Assembly: GCF_014490745.1 (NCBI RefSeq)
Contig: NZ_LZEU01000001.1
Location: 3,127,501 to 3,191,500, forward strand
Length of the DNA stretch: 64,000 nt
Direction of reading: 5' to 3'
Source: Pseudomonas alcaligenes
GTDB taxonomy: Bacteria > Pseudomonadota > Gammaproteobacteria > Pseudomonadales > Pseudomonadaceae
The first letter of the stretch is position 1; the number at the start of each line of letters is the position of its first letter. This document shows, in pieces, positions 54,112 through 64,000 of this stretch. The translations under genes were made by a program, and so were the position numbers. The notes beneath the pieces are model-generated. The model was not told where the DNA came from. It worked only from the letters and a program-made list of their open reading frames with translations, and ran no database searches.

Positions 54112-54333
54112 TTTAAACGCTGTGCGGGGGGATCGGGGCATTTCGCTACCCCAGACCAGCACCCCGCACTCAATAGCCTGAGCGCAACGCCTTCCTCGGC
54201 ACCCGGCTACAGACTGCGCCCGGTACGGCACCATACTTTGACTCGCTGCGCTCGCCCTTCGGACCAGCCTGCGGCTGTTACTCCGCTTCGGCCCACTGGC
54301 GGGGACTCGGGCTCCGCGCTGCCTGAAGAGGTG

Positions 54334-54429
54334 CATCTGGATTCCCGCCTGCGCGGGAATGACGAGGTGAAAAAGAAAAGTCCTACCCCCACTTCCGCCA
54401 TCCCCGCGCAGGCGGGGATCCAGTAATGC
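54334..54429. repeat. Inverted REP doublet
   Basis: Two inverted copies of a GC-rich palindrome unit: TGGATTCCCGCCTGCGCGGG... at 54338-54364 and its near-complement at 54397-54423, about 32 bp apart. Each holds its own dyad (TTCCCGC/GCGGGAA; CCCCGC/GCGGGG). Translations read SFPRRRES and WIPACAG, a typical sign of this repeat class. REP/BIME-like. Confidence 0.8.
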
Positions 54430-54670
54430 AACAGAACGGCGCAAGGTTGAGACTCAAGCGCCTACCTTCTGGCAGCGCCAAACGCCCCTTCAGGGGCGAA
54501 CGATTCCGGAGCGAAGCGTAGGGCCGAATGGCGAGGCAAGCGTTTTTGGCTCCTTTTGGCGGGGCCGGCCAGCCGAGCGACTGCAAGAAGGAACCCGCCC
54601 AGCAGGGCGAAACAGAAGAATCGAACACTGAGATAAACAGCAGCGGCACGATAGCCCGAAGGCAGGCTGG
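54430..54670. other. Non-coding stretch before argR, probable intergenic repeat
   Basis: No convincing gene. Short open frames overlap on the minus strand without ribosome sites, and one reads like dispersed pseudomonad intergenic DNA (WAGSFLQSLGWPAPPKGAK). A hairpin CGCCCC-TTCA-GGGGCG lies at 54483-54498. Read leftward this is downstream of nothing; it lies after argR and so may hold its terminator. Confidence 0.45.
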
Positions 54671-55657
54671 TTACCCGCGCTCTGCAGCCGCCGGCGCGAT
54701 CTCGAACGGACTGGCACTGCGCCGCTGGTTGCGATCCTCGCGCGGGGTGGCGCCGAAGAAGTTGCGGTAGGCACTGGAGAAATGCGGCCCCGAGGAGAAA
54801 CCGCAGGACAGGCCGATCTGGATGATCGACTTGCTGGTCTGCATCAGCAGCTGGCGCGCCTTGTTCAGGCGCAGCTCCAGGTAGTACTGGCTGGGCACAC
54901 GATTGAGATACTGCTTGAAGATGCGCTCCAGCTGACGCCGCGACACGCACACGTGCTGGGCGATCTCGTCGGTGGTCAGCGGCTCTTCGATGTTGGCTTC
55001 CATCAGCAGCACGGCCTGGGTCAGCTTGGGATGGCTGGAGCCGATGCGGTTCTGCAGCGGAATGCGCTGGCGCTCGCCACCTTCACGGATGCGCTCGACC
55101 ACCAGCTCCTCGCTCACCGCGCCAGCCAGCTCGGCGCCATGGTCACGGGCCAGCACCGCCAGCAGCAGATCGAGCACGGCCAGGCCGCCACAGGCGGTCA
55201 GGCGATCGCGATCCCAGTCGAACAGATGGCTGGTGGCGATGACCTTGGGAAAACGCTCGGCGAAGTCGTCCTGCCAGCGCCAGTGCACGGCGGCGCGATA
55301 GCCATCGAGCAGGCCGAGCTGGGCCAGCGGATAGACCCCGGCGGACAGGCCGCCGACCTGGCAGCCACTGCGCACCAGTTGCTTGAGCGCCGCACCAAGG
55401 GCAGGCGCCACCGCCGCCGGTGGCTCGTCGGCAAGCAGAAACAGCTTCTGGCAACCGTCCAGGCGCCCCGTCCAGGCCTCACCCGGCAGACGCCAGTCGG
55501 CCGCGTCCGCAGCTTCGGCCTGGAGGAAGCGCAGCTCGTAACGCACCTCCGGATGCACCCGCTGCGCCACGCGCAGGGCTTCCTCGGCCAGAGCCAGGGT
55601 CATGGGCCGGGTGTGCGGCCAGATCAGGAAACCGATGCAGTGGGCAGTCGCAGTCAT
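54671..55657 (-). CDS. argR: Arginine-responsive AraC/XylS-family regulator ArgR
   Basis: 328 residues: an N-terminal DJ-1/PfpI (GATase1-like) domain (about 8-190; GGLSAGVYPLAQLGLL) and a C-terminal AraC DNA-binding domain (ITTDEIAQHVCVSRRQLERIF region as LTTDEIAQHVCVSRRQLERI; IQIGLSCGFSSGPHFSSAYR, about 230-310). It is unrelated to E. coli ArgR. In Pseudomonas it activates the aru and aot operons and represses arginine synthesis. Last gene of the aot operon, 16 bp after aotP, so autoregulated through the aotJ promoter. Confidence 0.94.
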   Translation of the reverse strand: MTATAHCIGFLIWPHTRPMTLALAEEALRVAQRVHPEVRYELRFLQAEAADAADWRLPGEAWTGRLDGCQKLFLLADEPPAAVAPALGAALKQLVRSGCQVGGLSAGVYPLAQLGLLDGYRAAVHWRWQDDFAERFPKVIATSHLFDWDRDRLTACGGLAVLDLLLAVLARDHGAELAGAVSEELVVERIREGGERQRIPLQNRIGSSHPKLTQAVLLMEANIEEPLTTDEIAQHVCVSRRQLERIFKQYLNRVPSQYYLELRLNKARQLLMQTSKSIIQIGLSCGFSSGPHFSSAYRNFFGATPREDRNQRRSASPFEIAPAAAERG

Positions 55658-55673
55658 GTTGGCAGTCTAGTGC

Positions 55674-56438
55674 TTACTTCAGGCTACCGGAAAGGAACTG
55701 TTTGAGCCGCTCGGACTGCGGGTTGGCCAGCACCTCTTTCGGGCAGCCGGTCTCTTCCACCAGACCCTTGTGCAGGAACACCAGCTGGTTGGACACCTCG
55801 CGGGCGAAGCCCATCTCGTGGGTCACCACCACCATGGTGCGACCTTCCAGGGCCAGATCCTTCATCACCTTGAGCACTTCGCCGACCAGCTCGGGGTCGA
55901 GGGCCGAGGTCGGCTCGTCGAACAGCATGACTTCCGGCTCCACCGCCAGGGCACGGGCGATGGCCACGCGCTGCTGCTCGCCGCCACTCATGTGCGCCGG
56001 GTAGGCACCCTTGCGATGGGCCACGCCAACCTTGGCCAGGTAGTACTCGGCCTTTTCGATGGCTTCCTTCTTCGGCACGCCGAGCACGTGCACCGGTGCT
56101 TCGATGACGTTTTCCAGGGCGCTCATGTGCGACCACAGGTTGAAGTGCTGGAACACCATGGCCAGACGCGAGCGCATGCGCTGCAGCTGCTTGGGATCGG
56201 CGGCCTTGAGCGAGCCTTCCTTGTTCTTCACCAGCTTGAGCTCTTCGCCATTGAGCAGGATCTTGCCGCTCCAGGGCTGTTCGAGCATGTTGATGCAGCG
56301 CAGGAAGGTGCTCTTGCCCGAGCCCGACGAGCCGATGATGCTGATCACGTCGCCGGCCTTGGCGGCCAGGGACACGCCCTTGAGCACTTCGTGGTCGCCG
56401 TAGCGTTTGTGCAGATCCTGGACTTCAAGCTTGTACAT
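55674..56438 (-). CDS. aotP: Arginine/ornithine ABC transporter ATP-binding protein
   Basis: 254 residues, HisP/ArtP-type ATPase: Walker A GSSGSGKST near residue 36, Q-loop, signature MSGGEQQRVAIARAL near 150, Walker B VMLFDEPTSALD near 172. Energises import by the AotQ-AotM permease pair. 36 bp after aotM; the aotO gene that I recall between aotM and aotP in P. aeruginosa is absent here. Confidence 0.96.
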   Translation of the reverse strand: MYKLEVQDLHKRYGDHEVLKGVSLAAKAGDVISIIGSSGSGKSTFLRCINMLEQPWSGKILLNGEELKLVKNKEGSLKAADPKQLQRMRSRLAMVFQHFNLWSHMSALENVIEAPVHVLGVPKKEAIEKAEYYLAKVGVAHRKGAYPAHMSGGEQQRVAIARALAVEPEVMLFDEPTSALDPELVGEVLKVMKDLALEGRTMVVVTHEMGFAREVSNQLVFLHKGLVEETGCPKEVLANPQSERLKQFLSGSLK

Positions 56439-56474
56439 GGTCTCGGCTCTCGTATGCGAATGCGGTAGGAACGG

Positions 56475-57173
56475 TCAGGCCTTGCGCGGGGCCAGGTAGG
56501 CCAGCCAGCGGCGCTCGGCGCGCTTGAACAGGCGCACCATGATGAAGGTCAGGCACAGGTAGAACAGGCCGGCGGTGATATAGGCCTCGAACGGCAGGTA
56601 GAACTGCGAGTTGACGGTCTTGGCCGCGCCGGTGATGTCGATCAGGGTGACGATCGACGCCAGGCTGGTGGTATGCAGCATCATGATCACTTCGTTGCTG
56701 TACTGCGGCAGTGCCCGGCGCAGGGCCGACGGCAGCAGGATGCGGTAGTACAGTTTGTAGCGCGACATGCCGATGGCCTTGGCCGCCTCGATCTCGCCGT
56801 AAGGCGTAGCCTTGATGCTGCCGGCGAGGATTTCCGCGGTATAGGCGCTGGTGTTGACGGCAAACGCCAGGCAGGCGCAGAAGGTCGCATCGGACAGCAG
56901 CGGCCACAGCGCGCTGTTGCGCACCACCTCGAACTGGGCCAGGCCGTAGTAGATCAGGAACAGCTGCACCAGCATCGGCGTGCCGCGGATCACGTAGGTG
57001 TATAGCCAGGCCGGGAAGTTGATCGCGGCCTGCTTGGATACGCGCATCAGCGCCAGCGGCACCGCCGCCACCAGGCCCAGGGCCAGGGAAATGGCCAGCA
57101 GCTTGAGGGTCACCAGTACCCCGCCGAAGTACAGCGGCAGACTGTCCCAGATCACGTTGTAGTCGAAGATCAC
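56475..57173 (-). CDS. aotM: Arginine/ornithine ABC transporter permease AotM
   Basis: 232 residues, HisM-type polar amino-acid permease with five predicted membrane segments and the EAA-loop GEIEAAKAIGMSRYKLYYRILLP (in part, near 135-157) that docks the ATPase. Start is GTG at 57173 (MIFDYNVIWDSLPLYFGG) with GAGAGGG seven bases upstream; a longer in-frame reading to 57233 overlaps aotQ. 16 bp after aotQ. Confidence 0.95.
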   Translation of the reverse strand: MIFDYNVIWDSLPLYFGGVLVTLKLLAISLALGLVAAVPLALMRVSKQAAINFPAWLYTYVIRGTPMLVQLFLIYYGLAQFEVVRNSALWPLLSDATFCACLAFAVNTSAYTAEILAGSIKATPYGEIEAAKAIGMSRYKLYYRILLPSALRRALPQYSNEVIMMLHTTSLASIVTLIDITGAAKTVNSQFYLPFEAYITAGLFYLCLTFIMVRLFKRAERRWLAYLAPRKA

Positions 57174-57189
57174 GTTGGCGCCCTCTCGC

Positions 57190-57879
57190 TTACAGTTCAG
57201 CGGCTTTGATGCCGGTGGAATAGCGCTTCTCAAGGAAACGCAGGGCCAGCAGCGACACCGTGGTCAGCACCAGGTACAGCCCGGCCACAGCGAGGAAGAA
57301 GGTGAACGGCTCACGCGTCGCATCGGCGGCGCTCTTGGCCTTGAACATCATGTCTTGCAGACCGACCACGGAAATCAGCGCGGTGGCCTTGGTCATCACC
57401 AGCCAGTTGTTGGTGAAACCGGGAATCGCCAGGCGGATCATCTGCGGCACCAGGATGCGGAAGAACACCTGCAGGCCGCTCATGCCGTAGGCCGCGCCGG
57501 CCTCGCCCTGCCCCTTGGGGATGGCCATGAAGGCACCGCGGAAGGTTTCCGACAGGTAGGCACCGTAGATGAAGCCCAGGGTACCGACACCGGCGGCGAA
57601 CGGGTTGAGGTCGATGTAGTCCTCGTAACCCAGCATCGGCGCGATGCGGTTGAGCATGTCCTGGCCGCCGTAGAAGATCAGCAGGATCAGCACCAGATCG
57701 GGAATGCCGCGGATCACCGTGGCATAGGTCTCGCCCAGCAGCGCCAGCCAGCGCATGGGCGACAGCCGGAATGCTGCACCGAGCAAGCCCAGAACGACCG
57801 CCATGGCCATGGAGCACAGCGCCAGCAACAGAGTAAGCCAGGCACCATCGAGAATGGTCGAGCCGTAGCCGTTCAGCAT
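57190..57879 (-). CDS. aotQ: Arginine/ornithine ABC transporter permease AotQ
   Basis: 229 residues, HisQ-type inner membrane permease. Starts MLNGYGSTILDGAWLTLLLAL; membrane helices at about 12-35, 55-75, 90-110, 155-180 and 190-215; EAA-type loop GEAGAAYGMSGLQVFFRI near 120-140. Pairs with AotM. Separated from aotJ by 101 bp that holds a strong stem-loop. Confidence 0.95.
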   Translation of the reverse strand: MLNGYGSTILDGAWLTLLLALCSMAMAVVLGLLGAAFRLSPMRWLALLGETYATVIRGIPDLVLILLIFYGGQDMLNRIAPMLGYEDYIDLNPFAAGVGTLGFIYGAYLSETFRGAFMAIPKGQGEAGAAYGMSGLQVFFRILVPQMIRLAIPGFTNNWLVMTKATALISVVGLQDMMFKAKSAADATREPFTFFLAVAGLYLVLTTVSLLALRFLEKRYSTGIKAAEL

Positions 57880-57923
57880 GATCGGAATTCCTCAGGCGTT
57901 ACGCGGGCAGCGTCCGCTACAAC

Positions 57924-57966
57924 GAAAAAGTGGCGCAAACCGTACTTCGGGAAGTTTGCGCCACTC
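57924..57966 (-). terminator. Intra-operon stem-loop between aotJ and aotQ
   Basis: Eleven-bp perfect stem GTGGCGCAAAC / GTTTGCGCCAC (57930-57964), loop of 13, then TTTTTCG read leftward. Terminator-like and inside the operon, so likely a partial terminator that leaves the binding protein AotJ in excess over the membrane parts. Confidence 0.75.
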
Positions 57967-57980
57967 TTGCCGGGCGGCGA

Positions 57981-58757
57981 TTACTCGCCGTAGACGTTGA
58001 ACTGGAAGTACTTGTCCTGCACTTCCTTGTATTTACCGTTGGCGCGGATGGCCAGGATGGCGGCGCTGATCTTGTCGGCCAGAGCCTTGTCACCCTTGCG
58101 CACGGCGATGCCGGCACCGTTGCCGAAGTATTTCTCTTCGGTGTAGTCCGGGCCTACCAGGGCGAAGCCCTTGCCGGCGTCGGTCTTGAGGAAGCCGTCG
58201 TCGATGTTGACCACGTCAGCCAGGGTGGCGTCCAGACGGCCTGCGGTCAGGTCGAGGAAGATCTCGTTCTGCGAGCTGTAACGCACCACTTCCACGCCAG
58301 CCGGGGCGAAGACCTCGGTGGCGTAGCGGTCATAGATGGAGGCGCGCTGCACACCGACCTTCTTGCCTTTCAGGTCGACCAGCGGGTCGTTGAGTACGGT
58401 ACCGGCCTTCATCGCCAGCTTGGCCGGGGTGTGGTAGTACTTGGCGGTGAAGTCCACCGACTTCTTGCGCTCGTCGGTGATCGACATGGACGACAGCACG
58501 GCGTCGAACTTGCGCACTTTCAGAGCCGGGATCAGGCCGTCGAATTCCTGCTCGATCCACTGACACTTGACCTTCATCTCTGCACACAGGGCGTTGCCGA
58601 TGTCGTAGTCGAAGCCGGTGATGCTGCCGTCGGGTTGCTTGTAGGCGAACGGTGGGTAAGCCGCCTCGATGCCGATGCGCAGGGGCTTTTCATCTGCCTG
58701 AACCAGGCCGCCGAATACAGAGAGCGCCAGGGCGCCGAGAAGTACGATCTTCTTCAT
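57981..58757 (-). CDS. aotJ: Arginine/ornithine-binding periplasmic protein AotJ
   Basis: 258 residues: signal peptide of 21 residues (MKKIVLLGALALSVFGGLVQ-ADE with cleavage near VQA), then a class-II solute-binding fold with the family start LRIGIEAAYPPFAYK and GFDYDIGNALCAEMK. Captures arginine and ornithine for AotQMP. First gene of the aot operon; an ArgR-type site lies about 155-195 bp upstream. Confidence 0.96.
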   Translation of the reverse strand: MKKIVLLGALALSVFGGLVQADEKPLRIGIEAAYPPFAYKQPDGSITGFDYDIGNALCAEMKVKCQWIEQEFDGLIPALKVRKFDAVLSSMSITDERKKSVDFTAKYYHTPAKLAMKAGTVLNDPLVDLKGKKVGVQRASIYDRYATEVFAPAGVEVVRYSSQNEIFLDLTAGRLDATLADVVNIDDGFLKTDAGKGFALVGPDYTEEKYFGNGAGIAVRKGDKALADKISAAILAIRANGKYKEVQDKYFQFNVYGE

Positions 58758-58909
58758 CTTGTGACTCCTTCGATAGGGTGCAGCGTTTGGCAGAGTGCGT
58801 TCGCCAGGGCCGTGGGTGAATTGTAGGAAGTGTCACCATCTTTGCCGCCCGCAATGGGCTGGCAAGAGGGCCGGCCAGGTGGGCGGCATTCTAGCGAGAG
58901 GGGGAAGGT

Positions 58910-58951
58910 CGATATTTCCTGAAAGCGACAACAAATTACAGAACGGCTGAA
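58910..58951 (-). promoter_or_regulatory. Candidate ArgR binding site upstream of aotJ
   Basis: Read leftward: TGTCGC (58930-58925), N8, AA (58916-58915), preceded at a 21-nt step by TTCAGC, N8, AA. Two direct half-sites of the form TGTCGC-N8-AA-N5, the second exact and the first matching at half its positions plus AA. Confidence 0.6.
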
Positions 58952-58959
58952 CAGCCCGG

Positions 58960-59349
58960 GAACACGCCTTGACAGGTCGCACCAAACATGACCAGCAAGA
59001 CAGAAAGCGGCAACCCAGTACCAAGGCAATAACCACGCCACTTTTCTCGCCACCCTTGCAGCACTAGGCCCTGAGGCTTCGAGCAGAGTTTTTCCCGGGG
59101 TGCCGCCCCGCCCTCTTCCGGTGCCTGCCGTTTCCCCTCACCCCGAAATGGCGCAGTGGTGTTACGCCGCCGTGTTACGGGCGCGGTAATGCCGATATTC
59201 ATCGCACCAGGCCGGACGCAAGGTTTTCCCTCATGCCATAAAAAAGGCTGCGCCACCGGTACGGGTTGCATCTCCGCGCCCTGTCTCTGGATTCGGCAGC
59301 ACGGACAGCGTGTTAATCAGAGGACGCACACACTATTGGGACATGGCCA
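58960..59349. other. Intergenic stretch upstream of aot operon, no gene seen
   Basis: About 390 bp between the aotJ promoter and the acsA terminator. Open frames here are short, lack ribosome sites and show no family resemblance. Nothing specific recognised. Confidence 0.5.
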
Positions 59350-59378
59350 TAAAAAAGCCCCGGCTTGTGGCCGGGGCT
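59350..59378 (-). terminator. Terminator after acsA
   Basis: Stem AGCCCCGG / CCGGGGCT with loop of seven at 59356-59378; read leftward it ends in five T. Confidence 0.88.
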
Positions 59379-59402
59379 GGGTGTACCTGCGGGGACGCCG
59401 GG

Positions 59403-61358
59403 TCAGGCGACCTGCATGGTGCGGTGGGTATCGATGAGGTGTTGCACCACGCCAGGGTCGGCCAGCGTGGAGATATCGCCCAGCGAATCGTATTCGCCGG
59501 TGGCGATCTTGCGCAGGATGCGGCGCATGATCTTGCCCGAGCGGGTCTTCGGTAGCCCCGGAGCCCACTGGATGACATCCGGCGAGGCGATCGGGCCGAT
59601 CTCCTTGCGCACCCAGTTCTTCAGTTCCAGGCGCAGCTGCTCGGAAGCCTCCACGCCGGCATTCAGGGTCACGTAGACATAGATGCCCTGCCCCTTGATG
59701 TCGTGCGGCACACCGACCACCGCTGCTTCGGCGACTTTGGCGTGGGCGACCATGGCGCTCTCGATCTCGGCGGTACCCATGCGGTGGCCGGAGACGTTGA
59801 GCACGTCATCCACGCGCCCGGTGATCCACCAGTAGCCATCCTCGTCGCGGCGCGCGCCGTCGCCGGTGAAGTACATGCCGCGGAAGGTCTTGAAGTAGGT
59901 GTCGACGAAGCGGTCGTGGTCGCCGTACAGGGTACGCGCCTGGCCCGGCCAGGAGTCGATGATCACCAGGTTTCCTTCGGTGGCGCCCTCGAGGATGTTG
60001 CCGAGGTTGTCCACCAGCGCCGGCTGCACGCCAAAGAACGGCCGCGCGGCGGAGCCCGGCTTCATCGGGTGGGCACCTGGCAGCGGGGTCATCAGGCAGG
60101 CGCCGGTTTCGGTCTGCCACCAGGTGTCGACGATCGGGCAGCGGCCCTGGCCGACGTTCTCGTAGTACCAGTGCCAGGCTTCCGGGTTGATCGGCTCGCC
60201 CACCGAGCCGAGCAGGCGCAGGCTGGAGCCGTCGGCACCGGCCACCGCGGCCTTGCCCTCGGCCATCATGGCGCGGATCGCGGTCGGCGCCGTATAGAGG
60301 ATGTTGACCTTGTGCTTGTCGATGATCTTGGCGACGCGGGTGATGTCCGGGTAGTTCGGCACGCCCTCGAACATCAGGGTGGTGGCGCCGTTGGCCAGCG
60401 GGCCGTAGATCAGGTAGGTGTGGCCGGTGACCCAGCCGATGTCGGCGGTGCACCAGAAGACCTCGCCCGGGCGGTAGTCGAACACCCGCTCATGGGTCAG
60501 CGCGGCGTACACCAGGTAGCCGCCGGTGGTGTGCAGCACGCCCTTGGGTTTGCCGGTACTGCCCGACGTATAGAGGATGAACAGCGGCTCCTCGGCGCCC
60601 ATTTCCTTCGGCGCACAGGTGCTGCCCGCCACCTTCATCAGATCCTCGTACCAGATGTCGCGGTGCTGGTTCCACTTGATCTCGGCACCGGTGCGCTTGA
60701 CCACGATGATCTTCTGCACGCTGCTGGTTTCCGGGTTGGTCAGCGCGTCGTCGACATTGGTCTTGAGCGGCACCTTCTTGCCGGCACGCACGCCTTCGTC
60801 GGCGGTGATCACCACCTTCGACTTGCAGTCGATGATGCGCCCGGCCAGGGCCTCCGGCGAGAAACCGCCGAACACCACCGAGTGGATGGCGCCGATGCGC
60901 GCACAGGCCAGCATGGCCACCGCCGCTTCCGGAATCATCGGCATGTAGATGGTCACCACGTCGCCGCGGTGCACGTCCTGGCCGCGCAGGGCGTTGGCGA
61001 ACTTGCACACCTGCTCGTGCAGCTGGCGGTAGGTGATTTCGCAGTGCTCGCTCGGGTCGTCGCCTTCCCAGATGATCGCGACCTGGTCGCCGCGGGTTTC
61101 CAGGTGACGATCCAGGCAGTTGGCGGAGAGATTGAGGGTGCCGTCGGCGAACCACTTGATGTCGACATGGTGGTCGTCGAAGGAGGTCTGCTTGACCTTG
61201 CTGAACGGCTTGATCCAGTCGATACGCTTGGCCTGTTCGCGCCAGAAACCGTCGGGGTTGATCACCGACTGCTGATACATGGCCTTGTAGGTGGCCTCAT
61301 CGGTCAGGGTGTGGGCGGCAGCCTCAGGGCGGACGGGATACAGGGAAGCGGCACTCAT
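59403..61358 (-). CDS. acsA: Acetyl-CoA synthetase
   Basis: 651-residue AMP-forming ligase that makes acetyl-CoA from acetate, ATP and CoA. ATP-binding P-loop [11 protein letters not shown] near residue 265, adenylate motif TWWQTETG near 415, [20 protein letters not shown] near 497 and the regulatory lysine in RSGKIMRR near 608, which is acetylated in related enzymes. Monocistronic, leftward, with its own terminator. Confidence 0.98.
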   Translation of the reverse strand: MSAASLYPVRPEAAAHTLTDEATYKAMYQQSVINPDGFWREQAKRIDWIKPFSKVKQTSFDDHHVDIKWFADGTLNLSANCLDRHLETRGDQVAIIWEGDDPSEHCEITYRQLHEQVCKFANALRGQDVHRGDVVTIYMPMIPEAAVAMLACARIGAIHSVVFGGFSPEALAGRIIDCKSKVVITADEGVRAGKKVPLKTNVDDALTNPETSSVQKIIVVKRTGAEIKWNQHRDIWYEDLMKVAGSTCAPKEMGAEEPLFILYTSGSTGKPKGVLHTTGGYLVYAALTHERVFDYRPGEVFWCTADIGWVTGHTYLIYGPLANGATTLMFEGVPNYPDITRVAKIIDKHKVNILYTAPTAIRAMMAEGKAAVAGADGSSLRLLGSVGEPINPEAWHWYYENVGQGRCPIVDTWWQTETGACLMTPLPGAHPMKPGSAARPFFGVQPALVDNLGNILEGATEGNLVIIDSWPGQARTLYGDHDRFVDTYFKTFRGMYFTGDGARRDEDGYWWITGRVDDVLNVSGHRMGTAEIESAMVAHAKVAEAAVVGVPHDIKGQGIYVYVTLNAGVEASEQLRLELKNWVRKEIGPIASPDVIQWAPGLPKTRSGKIMRRILRKIATGEYDSLGDISTLADPGVVQHLIDTHRTMQVA

Positions 61359-61479
61359 GGTTCATACCTCGGCGAGGAGTTGTTCTTGTATGGCGCCTTT
61401 TGTATCCCCAGGCCTTTTGCAGGGCCATTCGACCATGGTCTTACCGCTCTACGACCATTGTCGCAGCCATTTTTTGCGG

Positions 61480-61508
61480 GCAAAAAAATGGCGACCCGAA
61501 GGTCGCCG
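61480..61508 (-). terminator. Terminator after phhR
   Basis: Stem GGCGACC, UUCG-type loop, GGTCGCC (61490-61507), followed leftward by A and seven T. A second AT-rich dyad (61466-61492) overlaps its base. It lies between phhR and acsA. Confidence 0.88.
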
Positions 61509-61630
61509 CCAAATCATTCCGGGGAAGGAATGTCAGAAACGCAGTCCAGGCATCGCAGGAGCCGGACGCCTGACTTTTTACCCCTGCGCCAGCCACTCAG
61601 CCATTACACCAAGGTCGTAAGCGCGCCCCT

Positions 61631-63184
<1,554 letters not shown>

Positions 63185-63353
63185 GGCGGGCTTGGGCTCT
63201 TGGCTGGCCGTTTTCGTCAAGAATACGTGACAAAAAGCTCCAGCGTCTCGACAACAACACCCTACCCCGCGGCAAGCGTCATCCTTCTGTTACACCGACA
63301 GCAATGGCATCGCCGGCTAACATCCTAGGTGTCGCGCTACGGACGCCGGCTGC

Positions 63354-64000
63354 ATGAGCATCTATGTCATCCACAATCTGATTCACTTCGACAGCGAGGC
63401 TTTCACCCTGTATCGGGTGGACGCGCCCGACGAGCCGCTGCGCATCGGCGCCATCGCCAGCCGCTGCCTGCTCCTGCTGCTGCAGGCCGAGGGACAGATA
63501 GTCGGCAAGCGCGAGCTGATGAATGGGGCCTGGGGCGCCTTCGGCCTGGAGGTCACGGAGAACAGCCTGGCCCAGGTGGTGCGCCAGCTGCGGGTGGCGC
63601 TGGACAAGCTGCAGCCGGGCCACGAACTGATCGATACCGTGCCGCGCATCGGCTACCGCATCAGTGAACGGGGAGTGCTGCTCGATGCCACGCCACCCGC
63701 CCCGGCCCAGACACCTGCGCCCACTATCGAGGTGCCCCCCATGCCACTGGCAACGCCGGCCCCGCCGGCACGCCAGCATCCCGACTGGCCGATCCGCCTG
63801 GTACTCGGCTTGGCCACCCTGCTCTGCTGGATGGCGCTGTTCAAACTGCCAGGCCTGCTGCACCCGGCCGCCCCGCCCGAACAGCCCTTCGTGGAAGCCA
63901 GGGTAGAAAAACTGGACGGCGTGACCTTGCACCTCGAGGACATTCCCAACGGCGCCCTTCGCCCGAGCAATGACCAGCTGGTTGCTCACGCCAGGCAGCT
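63354..64000 (+). CDS. ToxR/CadC-like membrane-bound transcriptional regulator (N-terminal part)
   Basis: Partial: 215 codons are visible, running off the right edge. Residues 1-105 form an OmpR-type winged helix (SRCLLLLLQAEGQIVGKREL; TENSLAQVVRQLR; TVPRIGYRI), followed by a Pro/Ala-rich linker (112-140), one membrane helix (147-168, LVLGLATLLCWMALF) and the beginning of a periplasmic domain. This layout is that of ToxR/CadC one-component regulators that bind DNA from the membrane. The signal sensed is unknown; the part after the window edge would be needed. Divergent from phhR. Confidence 0.85.
   Translation, partial: MSIYVIHNLIHFDSEAFTLYRVDAPDEPLRIGAIASRCLLLLLQAEGQIVGKRELMNGAWGAFGLEVTENSLAQVVRQLRVALDKLQPGHELIDTVPRIGYRISERGVLLDATPPAPAQTPAPTIEVPPMPLATPAPPARQHPDWPIRLVLGLATLLCWMALFKLPGLLHPAAPPEQPFVEARVEKLDGVTLHLEDIPNGALRPSNDQLVAHARQ

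Noticed and set aside
54383..54950. Minus-strand open frames between argR and the REP doublet
   Set aside because: Overlapping alternatives without ribosome sites, reading like dispersed intergenic DNA; no conserved protein recognised.

Overview
This 64 kb window is chromosomal DNA of a high-GC gammaproteobacterium of the genus Pseudomonas (aeruginosa/alcaligenes side of the genus). This rests on full-length pseudomonad proteins (PsrA, LexA, AmrZ, RsmA, the aruCFGDBE arginine succinyltransferase set, the aotJQMP-argR transporter, PhhR) and on a gene order that, as I remember the P. aeruginosa PAO1 map, follows two PAO1 blocks: about PA2991-PA3031 (positions 1-37,300) and about PA0913-PA0873 (positions 39,000-63,200). 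The two blocks meet at a tRNA-flanked junction (37,200-38,300) that holds a broken sulfate permease gene and, just beyond it, amrZ. Genes are dense, mostly housekeeping, with few mobile sequences.

Region by region: 1-7,500 holds the start of the soluble transhydrogenase sthA, an orphan apbE (the Na+-NQR genes expected beside it are absent), a long-form GAPDH, the repair coupling factor mfd and csiV. 7,540-9,830 is a salvage and cell-wall recycling group: methylthioinosine phosphorylase, nagZ, and a YkuD-domain protein without an export signal that resembles the cytosolic LD-carboxypeptidase class. 9,870-11,930 holds the fatty-acid/RpoS regulator psrA with two fused operator palindromes, and lexA-sulA behind two SOS boxes. 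12,000-23,200 carries topA, fadBA, a universal stress protein, uup and small conserved unknowns; 23,381-27,370 carries slt, a 197-bp MITE-like element set exactly at the slt stop codon, a MOSC protein and cheV.

27,498-34,373 is the most intriguing functional unit: a leftward run of an alkyl-DHAP-synthase-like flavoenzyme, a GlpD-like dehydrogenase, an FGGY kinase and a YegS-type lipid kinase, with an AraC-type activator divergent. Together these look like a glycerolipid or ether-lipid pathway whose substrate is not known to me. 34,404-36,805 is molybdenum cofactor maturation (moeA, moaB, mobA).

39,011-46,123 holds mgtE, a DUF4124-like exported protein, a tRNA cluster (two identical tRNA-Arg and tRNA-Ser), rsmA, lysC and alaS. 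46,281-58,757 is arginine catabolism and uptake: astE, a small unknown, astB, astD, aruG, aruF, aruC, then argR and the aotJQMP transporter; candidate ArgR sites sit before aruC and before aotJ. A repeat-rich gap (53,946-54,670) separates the halves. The window ends with acsA, phhR and the beginning of a ToxR/CadC-like membrane regulator.

No CRISPR array, prophage or complete insertion sequence was seen.
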